DNA of 64,000 nt from Bartonella tribocorum CIP 105476 (GTDB lineage Bacteria > Pseudomonadota > Alphaproteobacteria > Rhizobiales > Rhizobiaceae). A program made the translations under genes and the position numbers. The stretch covers positions 186,001 to 250,000 of the forward strand of contig NC_010161.1 in the NCBI RefSeq assembly GCF_000196435.1, written 5' to 3'. A model generated the notes under the pieces. That model was not told where the DNA came from and searched no databases. It worked only from the letters and a program-made list of their open reading frames with translations. The stretch's first letter is position 1, and every line of letters begins with the position of its first letter. Below, piece after piece: positions 38,710-49,365 of this stretch.

Positions 38710-40020
38710 ATGACCCCGTTAAATTATGGTTCAAAAGAGTCAAAGCAAGGAGAAACATACGATACCAAAGCAAATCAGTTGCATGATCAGTGTGGAAATA
38801 ATAAAAATAATCGTTCTGCACTGTCACGAACAGAGGCATGCTCTATCCTTGTTGATATAAAGAGACAACAGAGAAAAAGACATTTTAAACAGAAACAGGT
38901 TTTGATCCAATCGGAGACAGCTTTTGAGTTTCATCGTCAAACAATAATAGAAGCTCAAAAAACAAAAAAACGCCAAGCGCCTTTTCTTCGACGGTTCTCT
39001 CGAGTAAAATCTCCACCCCTTTATGCGGCGCTTGATTTAGGAACGAATAATTGTCGTCTTCTTATCGCATCTCCTAGTAAACCTGGATATTTTCGTGTTG
39101 TTGATGCTTTTTCTCGTATTGTACGATTGGGAGAAGGTTTAATAAATAATGGTTTGCTCAATACACAAGCTATGGATCGTGCGATTGAAGCATTAAAGAT
39201 TTGTCGTTTAAAGTTAAAACAAAGGCATATTAAGCGTTATCGCTTGATTGCAACAGAAGCTTGCCGTTCAGCAGAAAATGGTAGATATTTTATTCAGCGT
39301 GTTTTGGATGAGACAGGTCTTGAATTGGAAATTGTTGATCGGCAAACAGAAGCACGTTTTGCTGTTACAGGATGTAGTACGCTTGTTGAACCAAATACTG
39401 AGGCAATTGTACTTTTTGATATTGGAGGAGGGTCATCAGAAATTGTGCTCCTTGATGTTTCTCAAAAGCGTTCTTTTCGTTTAGCGGGACAAATTACCGC
39501 TTGGACTTCTCTTCCTGTTGGGGTTGTTACGCTTGCTGAACGTTTTGGAGGGAATAATATTCGTTTAGACGATTTTGAAAAAATGAAAAGTTATGTGCGA
39601 GGATTGTTAAATAATTTTTCAGATCGTCATAAATTAGGAGAGTTAGCGCAAGGATCGAAGTTTCATCTTTTGGGAACCTCCGGTACGGTTACGACTTTAG
39701 CAGGGATGTATCTTAATTTAGAGCGTTATGATAGGAGGAAAGTGGATGGCATTTGGATGGATGATGCAGACATTACGCTTATGACAAAACGCTTATTGTC
39801 ATGGGATATAGAAAAACGTGTCATAAATCCTTTCATTGGGCGCGAGAGAGCAGATTTAGTTTTAGCTGGCTGTGCAATTTTAGATGTTATTCGAGAAGTT
39901 TGGCCAAGTCAGCGTTTAAGAGTTGCTGATCGTGGCTTAAGAGAAGGAATTTTGATAGAGCTGATGTTACGCGATGGTGTATGGTGTCGAGGTAGAAAGA
40001 GCAGAGATTTCAAGCGTTAG
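38710..40020 (+). CDS. Ppx/GppA family phosphatase
   Basis: A 436-residue exopolyphosphatase/guanosine pentaphosphatase-type enzyme of the ASKHA fold. It hydrolyses terminal phosphates from polyphosphate or pppGpp in the cytoplasm. The N-terminal 100 residues are a basic, low-complexity extension (KRQQRKRHFKQKQ) not found in the core family. The catalytic domain then starts at YAALDLGTNNCRLLIA, with the second phosphate loop LFDIGGGSSEIVLL and LGTSGTVTTLAG. The C-terminal YppG-like helical domain of longer Ppx proteins is absent, as in many alphaproteobacteria. The gene is followed 29 bases later by rlmE, a common alphaproteobacterial pair, implying co-transcription. Confidence 0.88.
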   Translation: MTPLNYGSKESKQGETYDTKANQLHDQCGNNKNNRSALSRTEACSILVDIKRQQRKRHFKQKQVLIQSETAFEFHRQTIIEAQKTKKRQAPFLRRFSRVKSPPLYAALDLGTNNCRLLIASPSKPGYFRVVDAFSRIVRLGEGLINNGLLNTQAMDRAIEALKICRLKLKQRHIKRYRLIATEACRSAENGRYFIQRVLDETGLELEIVDRQTEARFAVTGCSTLVEPNTEAIVLFDIGGGSSEIVLLDVSQKRSFRLAGQITAWTSLPVGVVTLAERFGGNNIRLDDFEKMKSYVRGLLNNFSDRHKLGELAQGSKFHLLGTSGTVTTLAGMYLNLERYDRRKVDGIWMDDADITLMTKRLLSWDIEKRVINPFIGRERADLVLAGCAILDVIREVWPSQRLRVADRGLREGILIELMLRDGVWCRGRKSRDFKR

Positions 40021-40049
40021 AGAATTAAATATGGAGACAATGAATAACG

Positions 40050-40778
40050 ATGAAAAAAACAACAAAACCCCCAACGGGTGGCTATGGAGGTTCAGGATCA
40101 CATGAATTATATCAGCGCGTAAAAAAGAAAGCTGGAACCATTAAAGCTTCATCACGGCGATGGTTAGAAAGGCATTTGAATGATCCTTATGTTCATCAAT
40201 CAAAAGTAGATGGTTATCGTTCGCGTGCGGCTTATAAGCTCATTGAAATTAATGAACGTTATAAGTTTCTGAAAAAAGGTCAAAAGGTTATTGATCTAGG
40301 GGCAGCACCGGGCGGATGGTGTCAGGTCGCTGAGCGCATCGTAGGGTCAAGTAATGAAAAACCTAGTGTCGTTGGCATTGATTATTTGCATGTGGATCCA
40401 TTGCCTAGAGTTGCAATGTTAGAAATGGATTTTTTACATGCAGATGCACCGCAGAAATTAATTGAAACTTTAGGGACAAAACCGGATGTGGTTCTTTCTG
40501 ATATGGCGGCGCCAACAACAGGTCATCGTCAGACGGATCATTTAAGAACGATTTATTTATGTGAAGTTGCAGCTGATTTTGCTCTTTCGGTTCTCAAGCC
40601 TGGGGGACATTTTTTAGCAAAGGCTTTTCAAGGAGGAGCAGAAAATACTCTTCTTGCGATATTAAAACAGCATTTTAAAAAAGTCTATCATGTTAAACCA
40701 CCTGCAAGCCGATCAGAATCAGTGGAGCTTTACCTTCTAGCGCTTGAATTTAAGGGAAAAACAAAAATACAAGAATAG
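40050..40778 (+). CDS. rlmE: 23S rRNA (uridine-2'-O-)-methyltransferase RlmE
   Basis: A 242-residue FtsJ/RrmJ enzyme that methylates U2552 in the A loop of 23S rRNA late in 50S assembly, using SAM. The catalytic K-D-K-E tetrad is visible: Lys in AAYKLIEI, Asp in VLSDMAAP, Lys in FLAKAFQGG and Glu in SESVELYLL. The SAM loop is [15 protein letters not shown] glycine-rich N-terminal extension ([21 protein letters not shown]) is typical of alphaproteobacterial forms. It is probably in an operon with the Ppx/GppA gene upstream. Confidence 0.95.
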   Translation: MKKTTKPPTGGYGGSGSHELYQRVKKKAGTIKASSRRWLERHLNDPYVHQSKVDGYRSRAAYKLIEINERYKFLKKGQKVIDLGAAPGGWCQVAERIVGSSNEKPSVVGIDYLHVDPLPRVAMLEMDFLHADAPQKLIETLGTKPDVVLSDMAAPTTGHRQTDHLRTIYLCEVAADFALSVLKPGGHFLAKAFQGGAENTLLAILKQHFKKVYHVKPPASRSESVELYLLALEFKGKTKIQE

Positions 40779-40945
40779 CGGCTTCTTTGAAGAATCAATT
40801 TTACTTAACCTATTTAAATAGGATGATTTTTTCTCAAAGAGTTATCAGTGATAGTGATAGTTTTTCTGTTATCAATGATGAAAAACTGGTAAAATTAATG
40901 TATTGCCTATAGAGGTAGAGAGTGATTCCTCAGTGAGTGTTTTCA

Positions 40946-41971
40946 ATGAAATTTCTTGATCAAGCTAAAGTTTATATTCGTTCTGGTAATGGAGGTTCTG
41001 GAGCAGTATCATTTCGCCGTGAAAAGTTCATAGAATTTGGGGGACCTGATGGAGGAAATGGAGGACGGGGTGGTGATGTCTGGGCTCTTGTAGTTGATGG
41101 GCTTAACACGCTGATTGATTATCGCTACCAACAGCATTTTAAAGCAAAAACAGGGGGACATGGCAAGGGGCGTAATATGACGGGTGAGAAGGGGGGGGAT
41201 GTCATTCTTAAAGTTCCGGTTGGGACGCAAATTTTTGAAGAAGATAATACAACGTTAATCTGTGATTTAACCGAAGTGGGACAGCGCTATCGTCTTGCAA
41301 AAGGAGGGAATGGCGGTTTTGGCAATCTTCATTTTACGACATCGACAAATCGGGCACCACGTCGTGCAAATCCAGGCTTGGCTGGAGAAGAGCGTGCAAT
41401 ATGGCTTCGTTTGAAGCTAATTGCTGATGCGGGGCTTGTTGGTTTACCTAATGCCGGAAAATCAACTTTTTTATCTTCTGTAACAGCAGCAAAGCCAAAA
41501 GTTGCAGATTATCCTTTTACCACTCTCCATCCTCATCTTGGTGTTGTACGAATTGATGGTCGTGAATTTGTTTTGGCTGATATTCCGGGGTTGATCGAAG
41601 GAGCCCATGAAGGGGTGGGAATTGGAGACCGTTTTTTAGGACATGTGGAACGTTGTCGTGTCCTCCTTCATTTGATTTCTGCTCAAGAAGAAGATGTTGC
41701 AAAAGCATATCAAATTGTGCGTCATGAACTGGAGGCCTATGGAAATAATCTAAGTGATAAAACTGAAATTGTCGCGTTAAGCCAGATAGATACGCTCACG
41801 ATTGAAGAGCGTAAAATGAAACAGAAAGCTTTGCGAAGAGTAACGGATCAACCTGTTATGATGTTTTCGGCGGTTAGTCGCGAAGGTTTAGAAAATGTAC
41901 TGCGTGCTGGTGCACATATTATCGAGATGTCACGCAAAGAGGAGATGGGTGGGGATAGCAGGATTGATTGA
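40946..41971 (+). CDS. obgE: GTPase ObgE/CgtA
   Basis: A 341-residue ribosome-associated GTPase needed for 50S maturation and cell-cycle control. The N-terminal Obg fold is glycine-rich ([15 protein letters not shown]). The GTPase domain has G1 GLPNAGKST (about 165), the switch region DYPFTTL, G3 [12 protein letters not shown], and G4 read as SQID in place of NKxD; the SxID form occurs in Rhizobiales Obg proteins. The C-terminal domain of longer Obgs is lacking. ATG 40946 is preferred to an upstream GTG because [14 protein letters not shown] is the canonical start. The proB start follows one base after its stop. Confidence 0.95.
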   Translation: MKFLDQAKVYIRSGNGGSGAVSFRREKFIEFGGPDGGNGGRGGDVWALVVDGLNTLIDYRYQQHFKAKTGGHGKGRNMTGEKGGDVILKVPVGTQIFEEDNTTLICDLTEVGQRYRLAKGGNGGFGNLHFTTSTNRAPRRANPGLAGEERAIWLRLKLIADAGLVGLPNAGKSTFLSSVTAAKPKVADYPFTTLHPHLGVVRIDGREFVLADIPGLIEGAHEGVGIGDRFLGHVERCRVLLHLISAQEEDVAKAYQIVRHELEAYGNNLSDKTEIVALSQIDTLTIEERKMKQKALRRVTDQPVMMFSAVSREGLENVLRAGAHIIEMSRKEEMGGDSRID

Positions 41972-41972
41972 G

Positions 41973-43112
41973 ATGGCGGTTGGATTGCAAAAACTCACAC
42001 ACTATAAACGTATCGTGGTCAAGATTGGATCTGCACTTTTGGTTGATCCTCAGACAGGTTTACGCGTTGAATGGCTTAAAAGCTTGATTAATGATGTTGT
42101 TGAATTGCACAAAGGAGGCGTAGAAATATTATTGGTGTCTTCAGGCGCTATTGCTCTAGGAAGGACATTGCTACAGCTTCCTAAAGGAGCTTTGAAATTG
42201 GAAGAAAGTCAGGCATGTGCTGCTTTGGGACAGATTGAATTAGCAAAAACCTATGGTGATGCGCTTGCACAACATGGGCTCAAAACAGGCCAGATTTTGC
42301 TCACTTTATTTGATACGGAAGAGCGAAGACGTTATCTCAATGCACGTGCGACGATTAATGTACTTTTACGTTTTGGAGCTGTACCCGTTATTAATGAGAA
42401 TGATACTGTTGCGACAAATGAAATTCGTTATGGTGATAATGATCGCTTAGCTGCACGTGTGGCAACAATGATGGGGGCAGATCTTTTAATACTTTTATCT
42501 GATATTGATGGTCTTTATACAAAGTCTCCCCATTGCGATCCGACGGCTGAATTTATACCTTTTGTAGCGTCCATTACGCATGATATCGAGAAAATGGCAG
42601 ACGTTGCTGCTTCAGAGTTTTCACGGGGAGGAATGAAGACTAAGCTTGATGCAGGAAAGATAGCGAATGCTGCTGGAACGGCGATGATTATTACTTCAGG
42701 CAAACGTATGAATCCCCTTGCAGCGATTGACAAAGGTGAACGCAAGAGTTTTTTTGCGGCTGGGGAGAAATCCGTTAGTGCTTGGAAAACATGGATTTCT
42801 GGTCATTTAGATCCGTCTGGTATTTTGACGATTGATCAAGGAGCCATTAAGGCTCTTGAATCAGGAAAATCATTATTAGCAGCAGGAGTTATTGCTGTTG
42901 AGGGAAATTTTAATCGTGGGGATACGGTTGCTATTGTTGATACAAATGGGGTTGAGATTGCGCGAGGACTTGTAAGTTATGGCAAAGATGAAGCTGTACG
43001 CATTATAGGACGTAAAAGCGAAGAAATAGAATCTATTCTTGGGTATGAGGCACGCTCTGCTATGGTGCATCGTAATGATATGATTTTACGCTGCTTGACC
43101 AATTCTGTTTAA
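41973..43112 (+). CDS. proB: Glutamate 5-kinase
   Basis: A 379-residue enzyme catalysing the first step of proline synthesis, phosphorylation of glutamate to gamma-glutamyl phosphate. The amino-acid kinase domain spans about 1-260 ([56 protein letters not shown]). A PUA domain follows at about 280-365 ([29 protein letters not shown]). The frame extends 26 codons upstream into obgE; ATG 41973 is chosen because homology starts there and AGGATTG lies at a workable distance. proA follows, completing the two-step route to glutamate semialdehyde. Confidence 0.95.
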   Translation: MAVGLQKLTHYKRIVVKIGSALLVDPQTGLRVEWLKSLINDVVELHKGGVEILLVSSGAIALGRTLLQLPKGALKLEESQACAALGQIELAKTYGDALAQHGLKTGQILLTLFDTEERRRYLNARATINVLLRFGAVPVINENDTVATNEIRYGDNDRLAARVATMMGADLLILLSDIDGLYTKSPHCDPTAEFIPFVASITHDIEKMADVAASEFSRGGMKTKLDAGKIANAAGTAMIITSGKRMNPLAAIDKGERKSFFAAGEKSVSAWKTWISGHLDPSGILTIDQGAIKALESGKSLLAAGVIAVEGNFNRGDTVAIVDTNGVEIARGLVSYGKDEAVRIIGRKSEEIESILGYEARSAMVHRNDMILRCLTNSV

Positions 43113-43156
43113 AAAAGTTACTTTGGTTTTATTGTTTTAATAGAGTGAATGATACG

Positions 43157-44413
43157 ATGACTTTAGAAGAACAAATGAAGGATATGGGGCAAAAAGCACG
43201 CTCTGCCGCTGCAGCGTTGGCTGTTGCTTCTTCTGAGCAAAAGAACAATGCATTAGAAATGATCGCTTTAAGCCTAGAGGCTCACTCAGATGAAATTTTA
43301 CGGGCAAATTGTTTGGATTTAGAGAAGGCTACTCAGAATAATTTGAAAGCCGCAATGGTTGATCGGCTCAAATTAGATGAATTGCGTTTGGCTGCAATGA
43401 TAGATAGTGTTCGCCAAGTTGCTCGTTTATCTGATCCTGTTGGGCAGATCATGAGTGCGTGGACACGCCCCAATGGGCTTCATATAAGTCGTGTACGGAC
43501 ACCTCTTGGTGTGATTGGTATTATTTATGAGAGTCGCCCAAATGTTACAATTGATGCAAGTTCTTTGTGTTTAAAAGCGGGCAATGCTGTGATTTTGCGC
43601 GGTGGTTCGGATAGTTTTCATTCTTCATATGCTCTTCACTGTGCATTGGTACAAGGTTTAGAGCACTCTGGTTTACCAAAAAGTGCGATTCAGATGGTTG
43701 GAACGACAGATCGTGCTGCCGTTGGGGAAATTCTCAAAGGATTGGATGGAGCGATTGATGTGATCGTGCCACGTGGTGGAAAGAGTCTTGTTGCGCGCGT
43801 TCAGTCTGATGCACGTGTTCCAGTTTTTGCCCATTTAGAGGGGCTTTGTCATATTTATATTGATAAATCGGCAGATTTGGATATGGCGCGCAATATTGTT
43901 TTAAATGCGAAGTTGCGTCGGACAGGGATATGTGGTGCTGTTGAGACAGTTCTCATTGACAATGAAGCATTAAAAAAGTTTCTTCCTGTTTTGACTGCTT
44001 TACAGGAGAAGGGGTGTGAAATCCGTGCTACAGAAGATATTGCGTTTCTTGTGCCAGATGTAAAATTAGCCTCTGAAGAAGACTGGTCACATGAATATCT
44101 TGATGCTATTCTTTCTGTTAAAACGGTTGAAGGGGTTGAGGGAGCCATTTCTCATATTAAGCGTTATTCATCAGGGCATACGGAATCGATTATTGCTGAG
44201 GATATGGAAGTGGTGAAGAAATTTTTTAATCATTTGGATTCAGCTATTTTATTGCACAATGCATCTACACAATTTGCTGATGGAGGTGAATTTGGTTTTG
44301 GAATGGAAATTGGTATCGCAACAGGAAAAATGCATGCACGTGGTCCCATAGGTGTTGAACAGCTAACATCATTTCAATACCATATTAAAGGAAATGGTCA
44401 GGTTAGAGCTTGA
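43157..44413 (+). CDS. proA: Gamma-glutamyl phosphate reductase
   Basis: A 418-residue NADPH-dependent enzyme that reduces the ProB product to glutamate 5-semialdehyde. It is an aldehyde-dehydrogenase-fold protein with the diagnostic [34 protein letters not shown] and catalytic Cys in [11 protein letters not shown]. The C-terminus has [25 protein letters not shown] at 43145 would add four residues; ATG 43157 with GAGTGA upstream is preferred. It is 44 bases after proB and overlaps the nadD start, so the run is transcribed together. Confidence 0.95.
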   Translation: MTLEEQMKDMGQKARSAAAALAVASSEQKNNALEMIALSLEAHSDEILRANCLDLEKATQNNLKAAMVDRLKLDELRLAAMIDSVRQVARLSDPVGQIMSAWTRPNGLHISRVRTPLGVIGIIYESRPNVTIDASSLCLKAGNAVILRGGSDSFHSSYALHCALVQGLEHSGLPKSAIQMVGTTDRAAVGEILKGLDGAIDVIVPRGGKSLVARVQSDARVPVFAHLEGLCHIYIDKSADLDMARNIVLNAKLRRTGICGAVETVLIDNEALKKFLPVLTALQEKGCEIRATEDIAFLVPDVKLASEEDWSHEYLDAILSVKTVEGVEGAISHIKRYSSGHTESIIAEDMEVVKKFFNHLDSAILLHNASTQFADGGEFGFGMEIGIATGKMHARGPIGVEQLTSFQYHIKGNGQVRA

Positions 44414-45027
44414 AAAGTCCATTTTTTCCATGGAAAAATCGTATGCCACCTGTTGAAAGATCCAATGTTGTCGGTCTTTTTGGTGGTTCCTTTAATCCAC
44501 CGCATGCGGGGCATCTTCTTGTTGCAAAAATTGCTATTCGGCGTTTGCAGCTTGATCAGTTATGGTGGATGGTTAGTCCAGGGAATCCTTTAAAGGATTG
44601 TACACAGTTGCTTTCTTTAGAGGAGAGAATGCGATTAAGTTTTAAGCTTATTGATCATCCAAAAATTCGCTTAACAGGTTTTGAAAAGGCTATAGGGAGC
44701 AAAGTATCAGTAGAGACGATTTTTCATATTCTGAACCATTACAGTAGCGTAAATTTTGTATGGATTATAGGTGCAGATAGTTTTACAACGATTCATCATT
44801 GGTATCGATGGCGTGATATTGTCTCTATGCTTCCTATTGCAATTATTGATCGTCCTTTAGGCAATAAGTCTGCCCTCTCTTCTCCTATGGCACACATTTA
44901 TCGTCAGTTTCGTTTGGATGAAAGAGAAAGTGAGCGATTACCTTTTATAAAACCACCAGTTTGGACTTATTTGCATGGACCTTTATCTTTTCAATCTTCA
45001 ACAAACCTTCGTTTGAAGAAAGAATAA
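44410..45027 (+). CDS. nadD: Nicotinate-nucleotide adenylyltransferase
   Basis: A 205-residue enzyme joining nicotinate mononucleotide and ATP to form deamido-NAD. The nucleotide-binding [16 protein letters not shown] and [11 protein letters not shown] are present, as is WIIGADSF. The C-terminal SSTNLR motif is present, but the protein ends six residues later, without the 20-30 residues that normally follow. TTG 44410, overlapping the proA stop, is the longest start; ATG 44443 would remove eleven residues and still keep the nucleotide-binding loop. Confidence 0.88.
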   Translation: MKSPFFPWKNRMPPVERSNVVGLFGGSFNPPHAGHLLVAKIAIRRLQLDQLWWMVSPGNPLKDCTQLLSLEERMRLSFKLIDHPKIRLTGFEKAIGSKVSVETIFHILNHYSSVNFVWIIGADSFTTIHHWYRWRDIVSMLPIAIIDRPLGNKSALSSPMAHIYRQFRLDERESERLPFIKPPVWTYLHGPLSFQSSTNLRLKKE

Positions 45028-45144
45028 TTTTTCTTGAACAATTAATAAGATTCTGCTTCTCTTTAAAGATAGCTTTTTTATATTCTACAACAATAAGAAA
45101 GGAATATTGATCTGAAAAACGTTTTACGAAACCACTCTTACAAT

Positions 45145-45534
45145 ATGATGCCGTCAAAAGCAAAAAAAGTTTTTTCTATTCATGAGAGTCTTAAAATTAT
45201 TCTCAAGAGTTTAGAAGATACAAAAGCAGAAGATATTGTTGCTATTGATATTCAAGGGAAGTCATCTTTGGCTGATTATATGGTCATAGCTTCAGCAAAT
45301 TCGCAGCGTCATGTATCTTCAATTGCTGATCATTTGTTACGCATTTGGAAAGACAGCGGGCAGGGCCTTGCGCGTGTAGAAGGGCTTTCTGGAGGTGATT
45401 GGGTATTGATTGATACAGGTGATATTATCATTCATCTTTTTCGTCCGGAAATTCGTCTTTTTTATAATTTAGAAAAAATATGGATGGCTCCAGATTTAAA
45501 CAATACAACATCGGTTCTCTTCGGAGATCATTAA
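45145..45534 (+). CDS. rsfS: Ribosome silencing factor RsfS
   Basis: A 129-residue RsfS/Iojap protein that binds ribosomal protein uL14 and blocks subunit joining when nutrients are low. Family markers: DIVAIDIQGKSSLADYMVIASANSQRH with the C-terminal GDWVLIDTGDIIIHLF and RLFYNLEKIW. It follows nadD, the usual neighbour in many bacteria, and is one base from rlmH. A second ATG directly follows the first, so the start may be 45148. Confidence 0.93.
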   Translation: MMPSKAKKVFSIHESLKIILKSLEDTKAEDIVAIDIQGKSSLADYMVIASANSQRHVSSIADHLLRIWKDSGQGLARVEGLSGGDWVLIDTGDIIIHLFRPEIRLFYNLEKIWMAPDLNNTTSVLFGDH

Positions 45535-45535
45535 A

Positions 45536-46018
45536 ATGCAAATTTCTATTTTTGCGGTTGGTCGTATGAAAAGTGGAGCGGAGCAAAAATTGGTCCAGCA
45601 TTATTTGGATCGTTTTTCTAAAAGTTCTGGGGCTGTAGGATTTCATTTAAAAAAGTTACAAGAGATACCAGAAAGTCGTGCTCAAACAGCGTGTCAACGT
45701 ATGGAGGAAGAGGGAAGAAAACTTATTGAATTTTTACCTGAAAAATGTCAATTAATTGTGTTGGATGAGCGTGGAGAGTCAATCTCTTCAGCTGCTTTTG
45801 CTGAAAAATTAGGGTGTTATCGTGATGAAGGCATTCGGGATGTCATCATTGCTTTGGGGGGACCTGACGGGCATAATGAACAAATAAGGAATCGTGCTGA
45901 TTTTCTTTTATCTTTTGGTTTTATGACGTGGCCACATCAAATTGCACGTATTCTTCTTACAGAACAACTTTACCGTGCTGTAACCATTGCAAATCATCAT
46001 CCATATCATCGTTTTTAA
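45536..46018 (+). CDS. rlmH: 23S rRNA (pseudouridine-1915-N3)-methyltransferase RlmH
   Basis: A 160-residue SPOUT-class methyltransferase acting on pseudouridine 1915 in helix 69 of assembled 70S ribosomes. The knot region is seen as IIALGGPDGHNEQIRNRADFLLSFGFMTWPHQ, and the C-terminus LLTEQLYRAVTIANHHPYHR carries the conserved YHR end. It is translated right after rsfS. Confidence 0.95.
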   Translation: MQISIFAVGRMKSGAEQKLVQHYLDRFSKSSGAVGFHLKKLQEIPESRAQTACQRMEEEGRKLIEFLPEKCQLIVLDERGESISSAAFAEKLGCYRDEGIRDVIIALGGPDGHNEQIRNRADFLLSFGFMTWPHQIARILLTEQLYRAVTIANHHPYHRF

Positions 46019-46128
46019 ATATTTTTGTTCAACTTTTAGCACTTATTTATATATTTATTAATAGAGTTTTAGCCGACACCGTTTAAAGCATCTTTCGTAT
46101 ATACGATGAGGTGTTATGGTTTTTGCAA

Positions 46129-47397
46129 ATGAAAAAGCTTCTTCATAGAAAGATGCGATATTTATATGGGGAATGCGTGATATTTGTCATCTTGCTCTTG
46201 AGTATGTTTTTTTGCTTTTCTGTATCGCAAGCGGAAGATACAATCAGGAGTACAGAAGTACATAAAGAATTGGGAGAAATTCGTCAAAATATTTCACTTT
46301 CGCGTGAGCGTGTTGTTTTTCTTACGCGTCAAGTTGAGAATTTAAAAAAAGATCAACGTGTTTTGAGTGATGCACTCATAAAAGCTGCTCAAGAAGAACG
46401 TAAAATCGCAGATGATATTGCTAAAAGGGAAGAAAAGCTTGAAAAAATGATAGAAAAGCGGGTACAAGTCTATCAAAGTTTAAAAAGTCGTCGCACTGAA
46501 TTTGCGGAAGTTCTTGCAATTTTAGAACGTATGGGGTTGAATCCACCTCCAGCTCTTATGATACAGCCAGAGGATGTGTTGGCTTCTATGCGCAGTTCTG
46601 TTTTATTAGGGACTATCATTCCTCAGATGCAAGAGAAAACGCGAGATTTAACAGAGAAACTCAGGGAGTTGACCAATTTAAGCAATTCCATTACTACGGA
46701 ATATACGACGTTAAAGACAAAACTGCAAAGTCAAGCAGAGCAGCGAAAACGTTTAGAGCTTTTATTAGACAAAAAAAATAAACTACAAAAAAAATCAGAA
46801 AAAGAACTTACAGAACAGCAACAAAAAAATATTGCTCTTGCTAAAAAAGCGCAGTCTTTGGAAGAATTGATTTTAGAGCTTGACCGTCAGTCAAAACTTA
46901 GCTCCGACTCATCAATACAGATACGGAAAAGTTTACAATTGTTAGAGCAGTCCAATTTTGAAAACCGAAAAGGTTCTTTACTTTTTCCTGTTTCAGGAAA
47001 AAGAATTCGATATTCTCATAAGAATTCGCAGATTACACGTTTTGGTGAGACGATAGAAACAGAGTCAGGGGCTGTTGTTATATCGCCAGCGGATGCTTTT
47101 GTTGCTTTTGCTGGGCCATTTCGTTCTTACGGACAGTTAATCATTCTCAATGTTGGAAATGGTTATCACATTATTCTTACCGGAATGTCGAAAATTAATG
47201 TAAAACAGGGGCAGTTTGTTCTTTCAGGCGAGCCTCTGGGTATGATGGGGACGCAATTTATTGCAAATAGTGTTGCATTGGATATAGGAAAAGCTGCTCC
47301 AATGCTTTACATTGAGTTTAGAAAGCAGGGAAAGCCTGTAAATCCAACTCCTTGGTGGCAGACTGAAAAAATGAGAAGGAGCCAAAATGATTCGTAA
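46129..47397 (+). CDS. EnvC-like murein hydrolase activator (degenerate M23/LytM)
   Basis: A protein of about 422 residues exported to the periplasm (signal segment CVIFVILLLSMFFCFSVSQA). Residues about 40-260 are a long coiled coil rich in Glu, Lys and Gln. The C-terminal 120 residues are a LytM/M23 fold with VVISPADAFVAFAGPFRSYG and LYIEFRKQGKPVNPTPWW. The zinc-binding His of active peptidases is replaced (LYIEFR instead of the usual H-x-H), so it is read as an activator of cell-division amidases rather than a peptidase. A GTG at 46111 could add six residues. Its 3' end overlaps ctpA by 11 bases. Confidence 0.82.
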   Translation: MKKLLHRKMRYLYGECVIFVILLLSMFFCFSVSQAEDTIRSTEVHKELGEIRQNISLSRERVVFLTRQVENLKKDQRVLSDALIKAAQEERKIADDIAKREEKLEKMIEKRVQVYQSLKSRRTEFAEVLAILERMGLNPPPALMIQPEDVLASMRSSVLLGTIIPQMQEKTRDLTEKLRELTNLSNSITTEYTTLKTKLQSQAEQRKRLELLLDKKNKLQKKSEKELTEQQQKNIALAKKAQSLEELILELDRQSKLSSDSSIQIRKSLQLLEQSNFENRKGSLLFPVSGKRIRYSHKNSQITRFGETIETESGAVVISPADAFVAFAGPFRSYGQLIILNVGNGYHIILTGMSKINVKQGQFVLSGEPLGMMGTQFIANSVALDIGKAAPMLYIEFRKQGKPVNPTPWWQTEKMRRSQNDS

Positions 47398-48697
47398 AGT
47401 TATTCTTTTGGTCGCTGGGGTATTGCTCGGCGCCTGTTCAATGATTATGGTGCAGTCTGTTGCTGCAAATAATGAAGATAATGCCTATAAAAAGTTGGCC
47501 ATATTTGGTGATGTTTTTGAACGCGTGCGTAAGCAATACGTCACAGTTCCAGATGATAAAAAGCTTATTGAAAATGCTATCAATGGCATGCTCACATCAC
47601 TGGATCCCCATTCATCTTATTTGAATGCTGAAGAAGCTAAAGATATGCGAGATTCTACGAAAGGAGAATTCGGAGGCCTTGGTATTGAAGTCACTATGGA
47701 AAAAAACTTAATTAAAGTTGTTTCTCCGATGGATGATACCCCCGCTTCAAAAGCAGGTATTTTGGCAGGAGATCTTATTTCAAAAATTGATGATGTACAA
47801 ACGAATGGTCAAACATTGAATGAAGCTGTTAATAAGATGCGAGGGGCTCCTGGAACACCAATTACCTTAACAATTATTCGTTCTGGCGTTGATCAGCCAT
47901 TTGAAGTTAAGATTATTCGTGATATTATCAAGGTAAAAGCGGTGAAATATCGGGTTGAGGGCGACATTGGATATTTAAGAGTTATTCAGTTTTCTGAGCA
48001 GACATTAGGGAATCTTCTGGCAGCGATTAAAGATGTCCAATCTAAAATTCCTGAAGATAAACTAAAAGGTTACGTCCTTGATTTGCGGCTTAATCCTGGT
48101 GGACTTTTAGATCAAGCTGTTAATGTTTCGAGTGCTTTTCTCAATAAAGGTGAGATTGTGTCAACGCGTGGCCGTAAAAAGAGTGATGTGACGAGATTTG
48201 ATGCAAAGCCAGGTGATGTCACCAATGGAAAACCACTTATTGTCCTTATTAATGGTGGTTCGGCAAGTGCTTCTGAAATTGTTGCTGGTGCCCTACAAGA
48301 TCATCGTCGTGCGACAATTTTGGGTACGCAATCTTTTGGTAAAGGATCTGTTCAAACGATTATTCCTCTAGGCGAAGATGGTGCCTTGCGTTTAACAACA
48401 GCACTTTATTATACGCCGTCTGGCACTTCTATTCAAGGAACAGGGATTACACCTGATATTATTGTAGAGCAACCACTTCCTGAAAAATATAAGGGTTATG
48501 ATGTAAAAGTTGGTGAGTCTGCATTAAAAGGGCATATCAAAGGGAAACGAGAAAACAATAAAGGATCTGGTTCAGCTGCTTTTGTTCCGAAAGATCCTAA
48601 GGATGATATTCAATTGAATGAGGCTTACAAACTGTTACGGGGTGAGATGGCAAATGCAGCATTTCCACCAGATCCCAATAAGGATATATTAAAGTGA
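47387..48697 (+). CDS. ctpA: Carboxy-terminal processing protease CtpA (S41)
   Basis: A 436-residue periplasmic serine protease. It has an N-terminal signal or lipoprotein-like segment (VILLVAGVLLGACSMIMV), a cap helix region, then a PDZ domain (about 85-170; GGLGIEVTMEKNLIKVV, ASKAGILAGDLI). The S41 catalytic domain carries Ser in NGGSASASEIVAGAL and Lys in SFGKGSVQT. In Bartonella and Brucella ctpA lies with these genes and affects cell shape and envelope. It overlaps the envC-like gene, suggesting joint work on peptidoglycan remodelling. Confidence 0.94.
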   Translation: MIRKVILLVAGVLLGACSMIMVQSVAANNEDNAYKKLAIFGDVFERVRKQYVTVPDDKKLIENAINGMLTSLDPHSSYLNAEEAKDMRDSTKGEFGGLGIEVTMEKNLIKVVSPMDDTPASKAGILAGDLISKIDDVQTNGQTLNEAVNKMRGAPGTPITLTIIRSGVDQPFEVKIIRDIIKVKAVKYRVEGDIGYLRVIQFSEQTLGNLLAAIKDVQSKIPEDKLKGYVLDLRLNPGGLLDQAVNVSSAFLNKGEIVSTRGRKKSDVTRFDAKPGDVTNGKPLIVLINGGSASASEIVAGALQDHRRATILGTQSFGKGSVQTIIPLGEDGALRLTTALYYTPSGTSIQGTGITPDIIVEQPLPEKYKGYDVKVGESALKGHIKGKRENNKGSGSAAFVPKDPKDDIQLNEAYKLLRGEMANAAFPPDPNKDILK

Positions 48698-48734
48698 GAA
48701 ATGATATCTATAGCTTGCGCTTTTGAGGAATATA

Positions 48735-49256
48735 ATGGATGCAGATGTTAACTTGAAGACTCTTCCTTATCGCAAATGTGTTGGAATTGTTGTCTTTAAT
48801 CATGAAGGTAAAGTCTGGGTTGGGCGTCGTTTAATGACGTTAGCTCATGCAGATATTGACAGATCTCATCGTTGGCAGCTTCCTCAAGGAGGAATTGATG
48901 AAGATGAAAAGCCATTAGATGCAGCATATCGAGAACTTTATGAAGAAACGGGTATTCGATCTGTAAAGTTGATTAAAGAAGCACAAAATTGGTTCTATTA
49001 TGATTTTCCACAAGAACTTGTTGCGTGCACATTAAGCAATAAATATTGTGGGCAAATGCAAAAATGGTTTGCTTTCCAGTTTACGGGAGAACTTTCTGAA
49101 ATTGTGATTAATCCGCCACCAGATGGCAATAAAGCAGAATTCGATCAATGGAAATGGATTGATCTAGAATCCCTTCCTTCGATTGCCGTTTCTTTTAAAA
49201 AGCATGTTTATATGAAAGTTGTCAGCGAATTTCGAGGTAGCCTTAGATCATTATAA
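48735..49256 (+). CDS. rppH: RNA pyrophosphohydrolase / invasion protein IalA (Nudix)
   Basis: A 173-residue Nudix hydrolase that cleaves dinucleoside polyphosphates and removes pyrophosphate from RNA 5' ends. The Nudix box GGIDEDEKPLDAAYRELYEE is complete, followed by TGI. Preceding blocks YRKCVGIVVFN and HRWQLPQGG, and the later PPPDGNKAEFDQWKW, are typical of RppH. In Bartonella this gene is ialA, first of the invasion locus ialAB. A TTG at 48723 opens the frame; ATG 48735 with GAGGAAT just before is chosen. A terminator separates it from ialB. Confidence 0.95.
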   Translation: MDADVNLKTLPYRKCVGIVVFNHEGKVWVGRRLMTLAHADIDRSHRWQLPQGGIDEDEKPLDAAYRELYEETGIRSVKLIKEAQNWFYYDFPQELVACTLSNKYCGQMQKWFAFQFTGELSEIVINPPPDGNKAEFDQWKWIDLESLPSIAVSFKKHVYMKVVSEFRGSLRSL

Positions 49257-49287
49257 AAGCTATATGACTATGAGAAAGCTTTTTTTA
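49255..49287 (+). terminator. Terminator between rppH and ialB
   Basis: AAAAGCT (49255-49261) pairs with AGCTTTT (49277-49283), and the T run continues to 49287. The stem is short but the T tract is good. ialB probably has its own promoter downstream. Confidence 0.6.
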
Positions 49288-49365
49288 TTAAGATGCTTTA
49301 TGTGATATAATCATTTATAGATGATAAACATGTTTCTCTTTTATGTAAAGAACAGGAATATAAAA

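Noticed and set aside
38583..38786. A 67-codon frame overlapping the start of the Ppx/GppA gene
   Set aside because: No recognisable features; the overlapping gene has clear family motifs.
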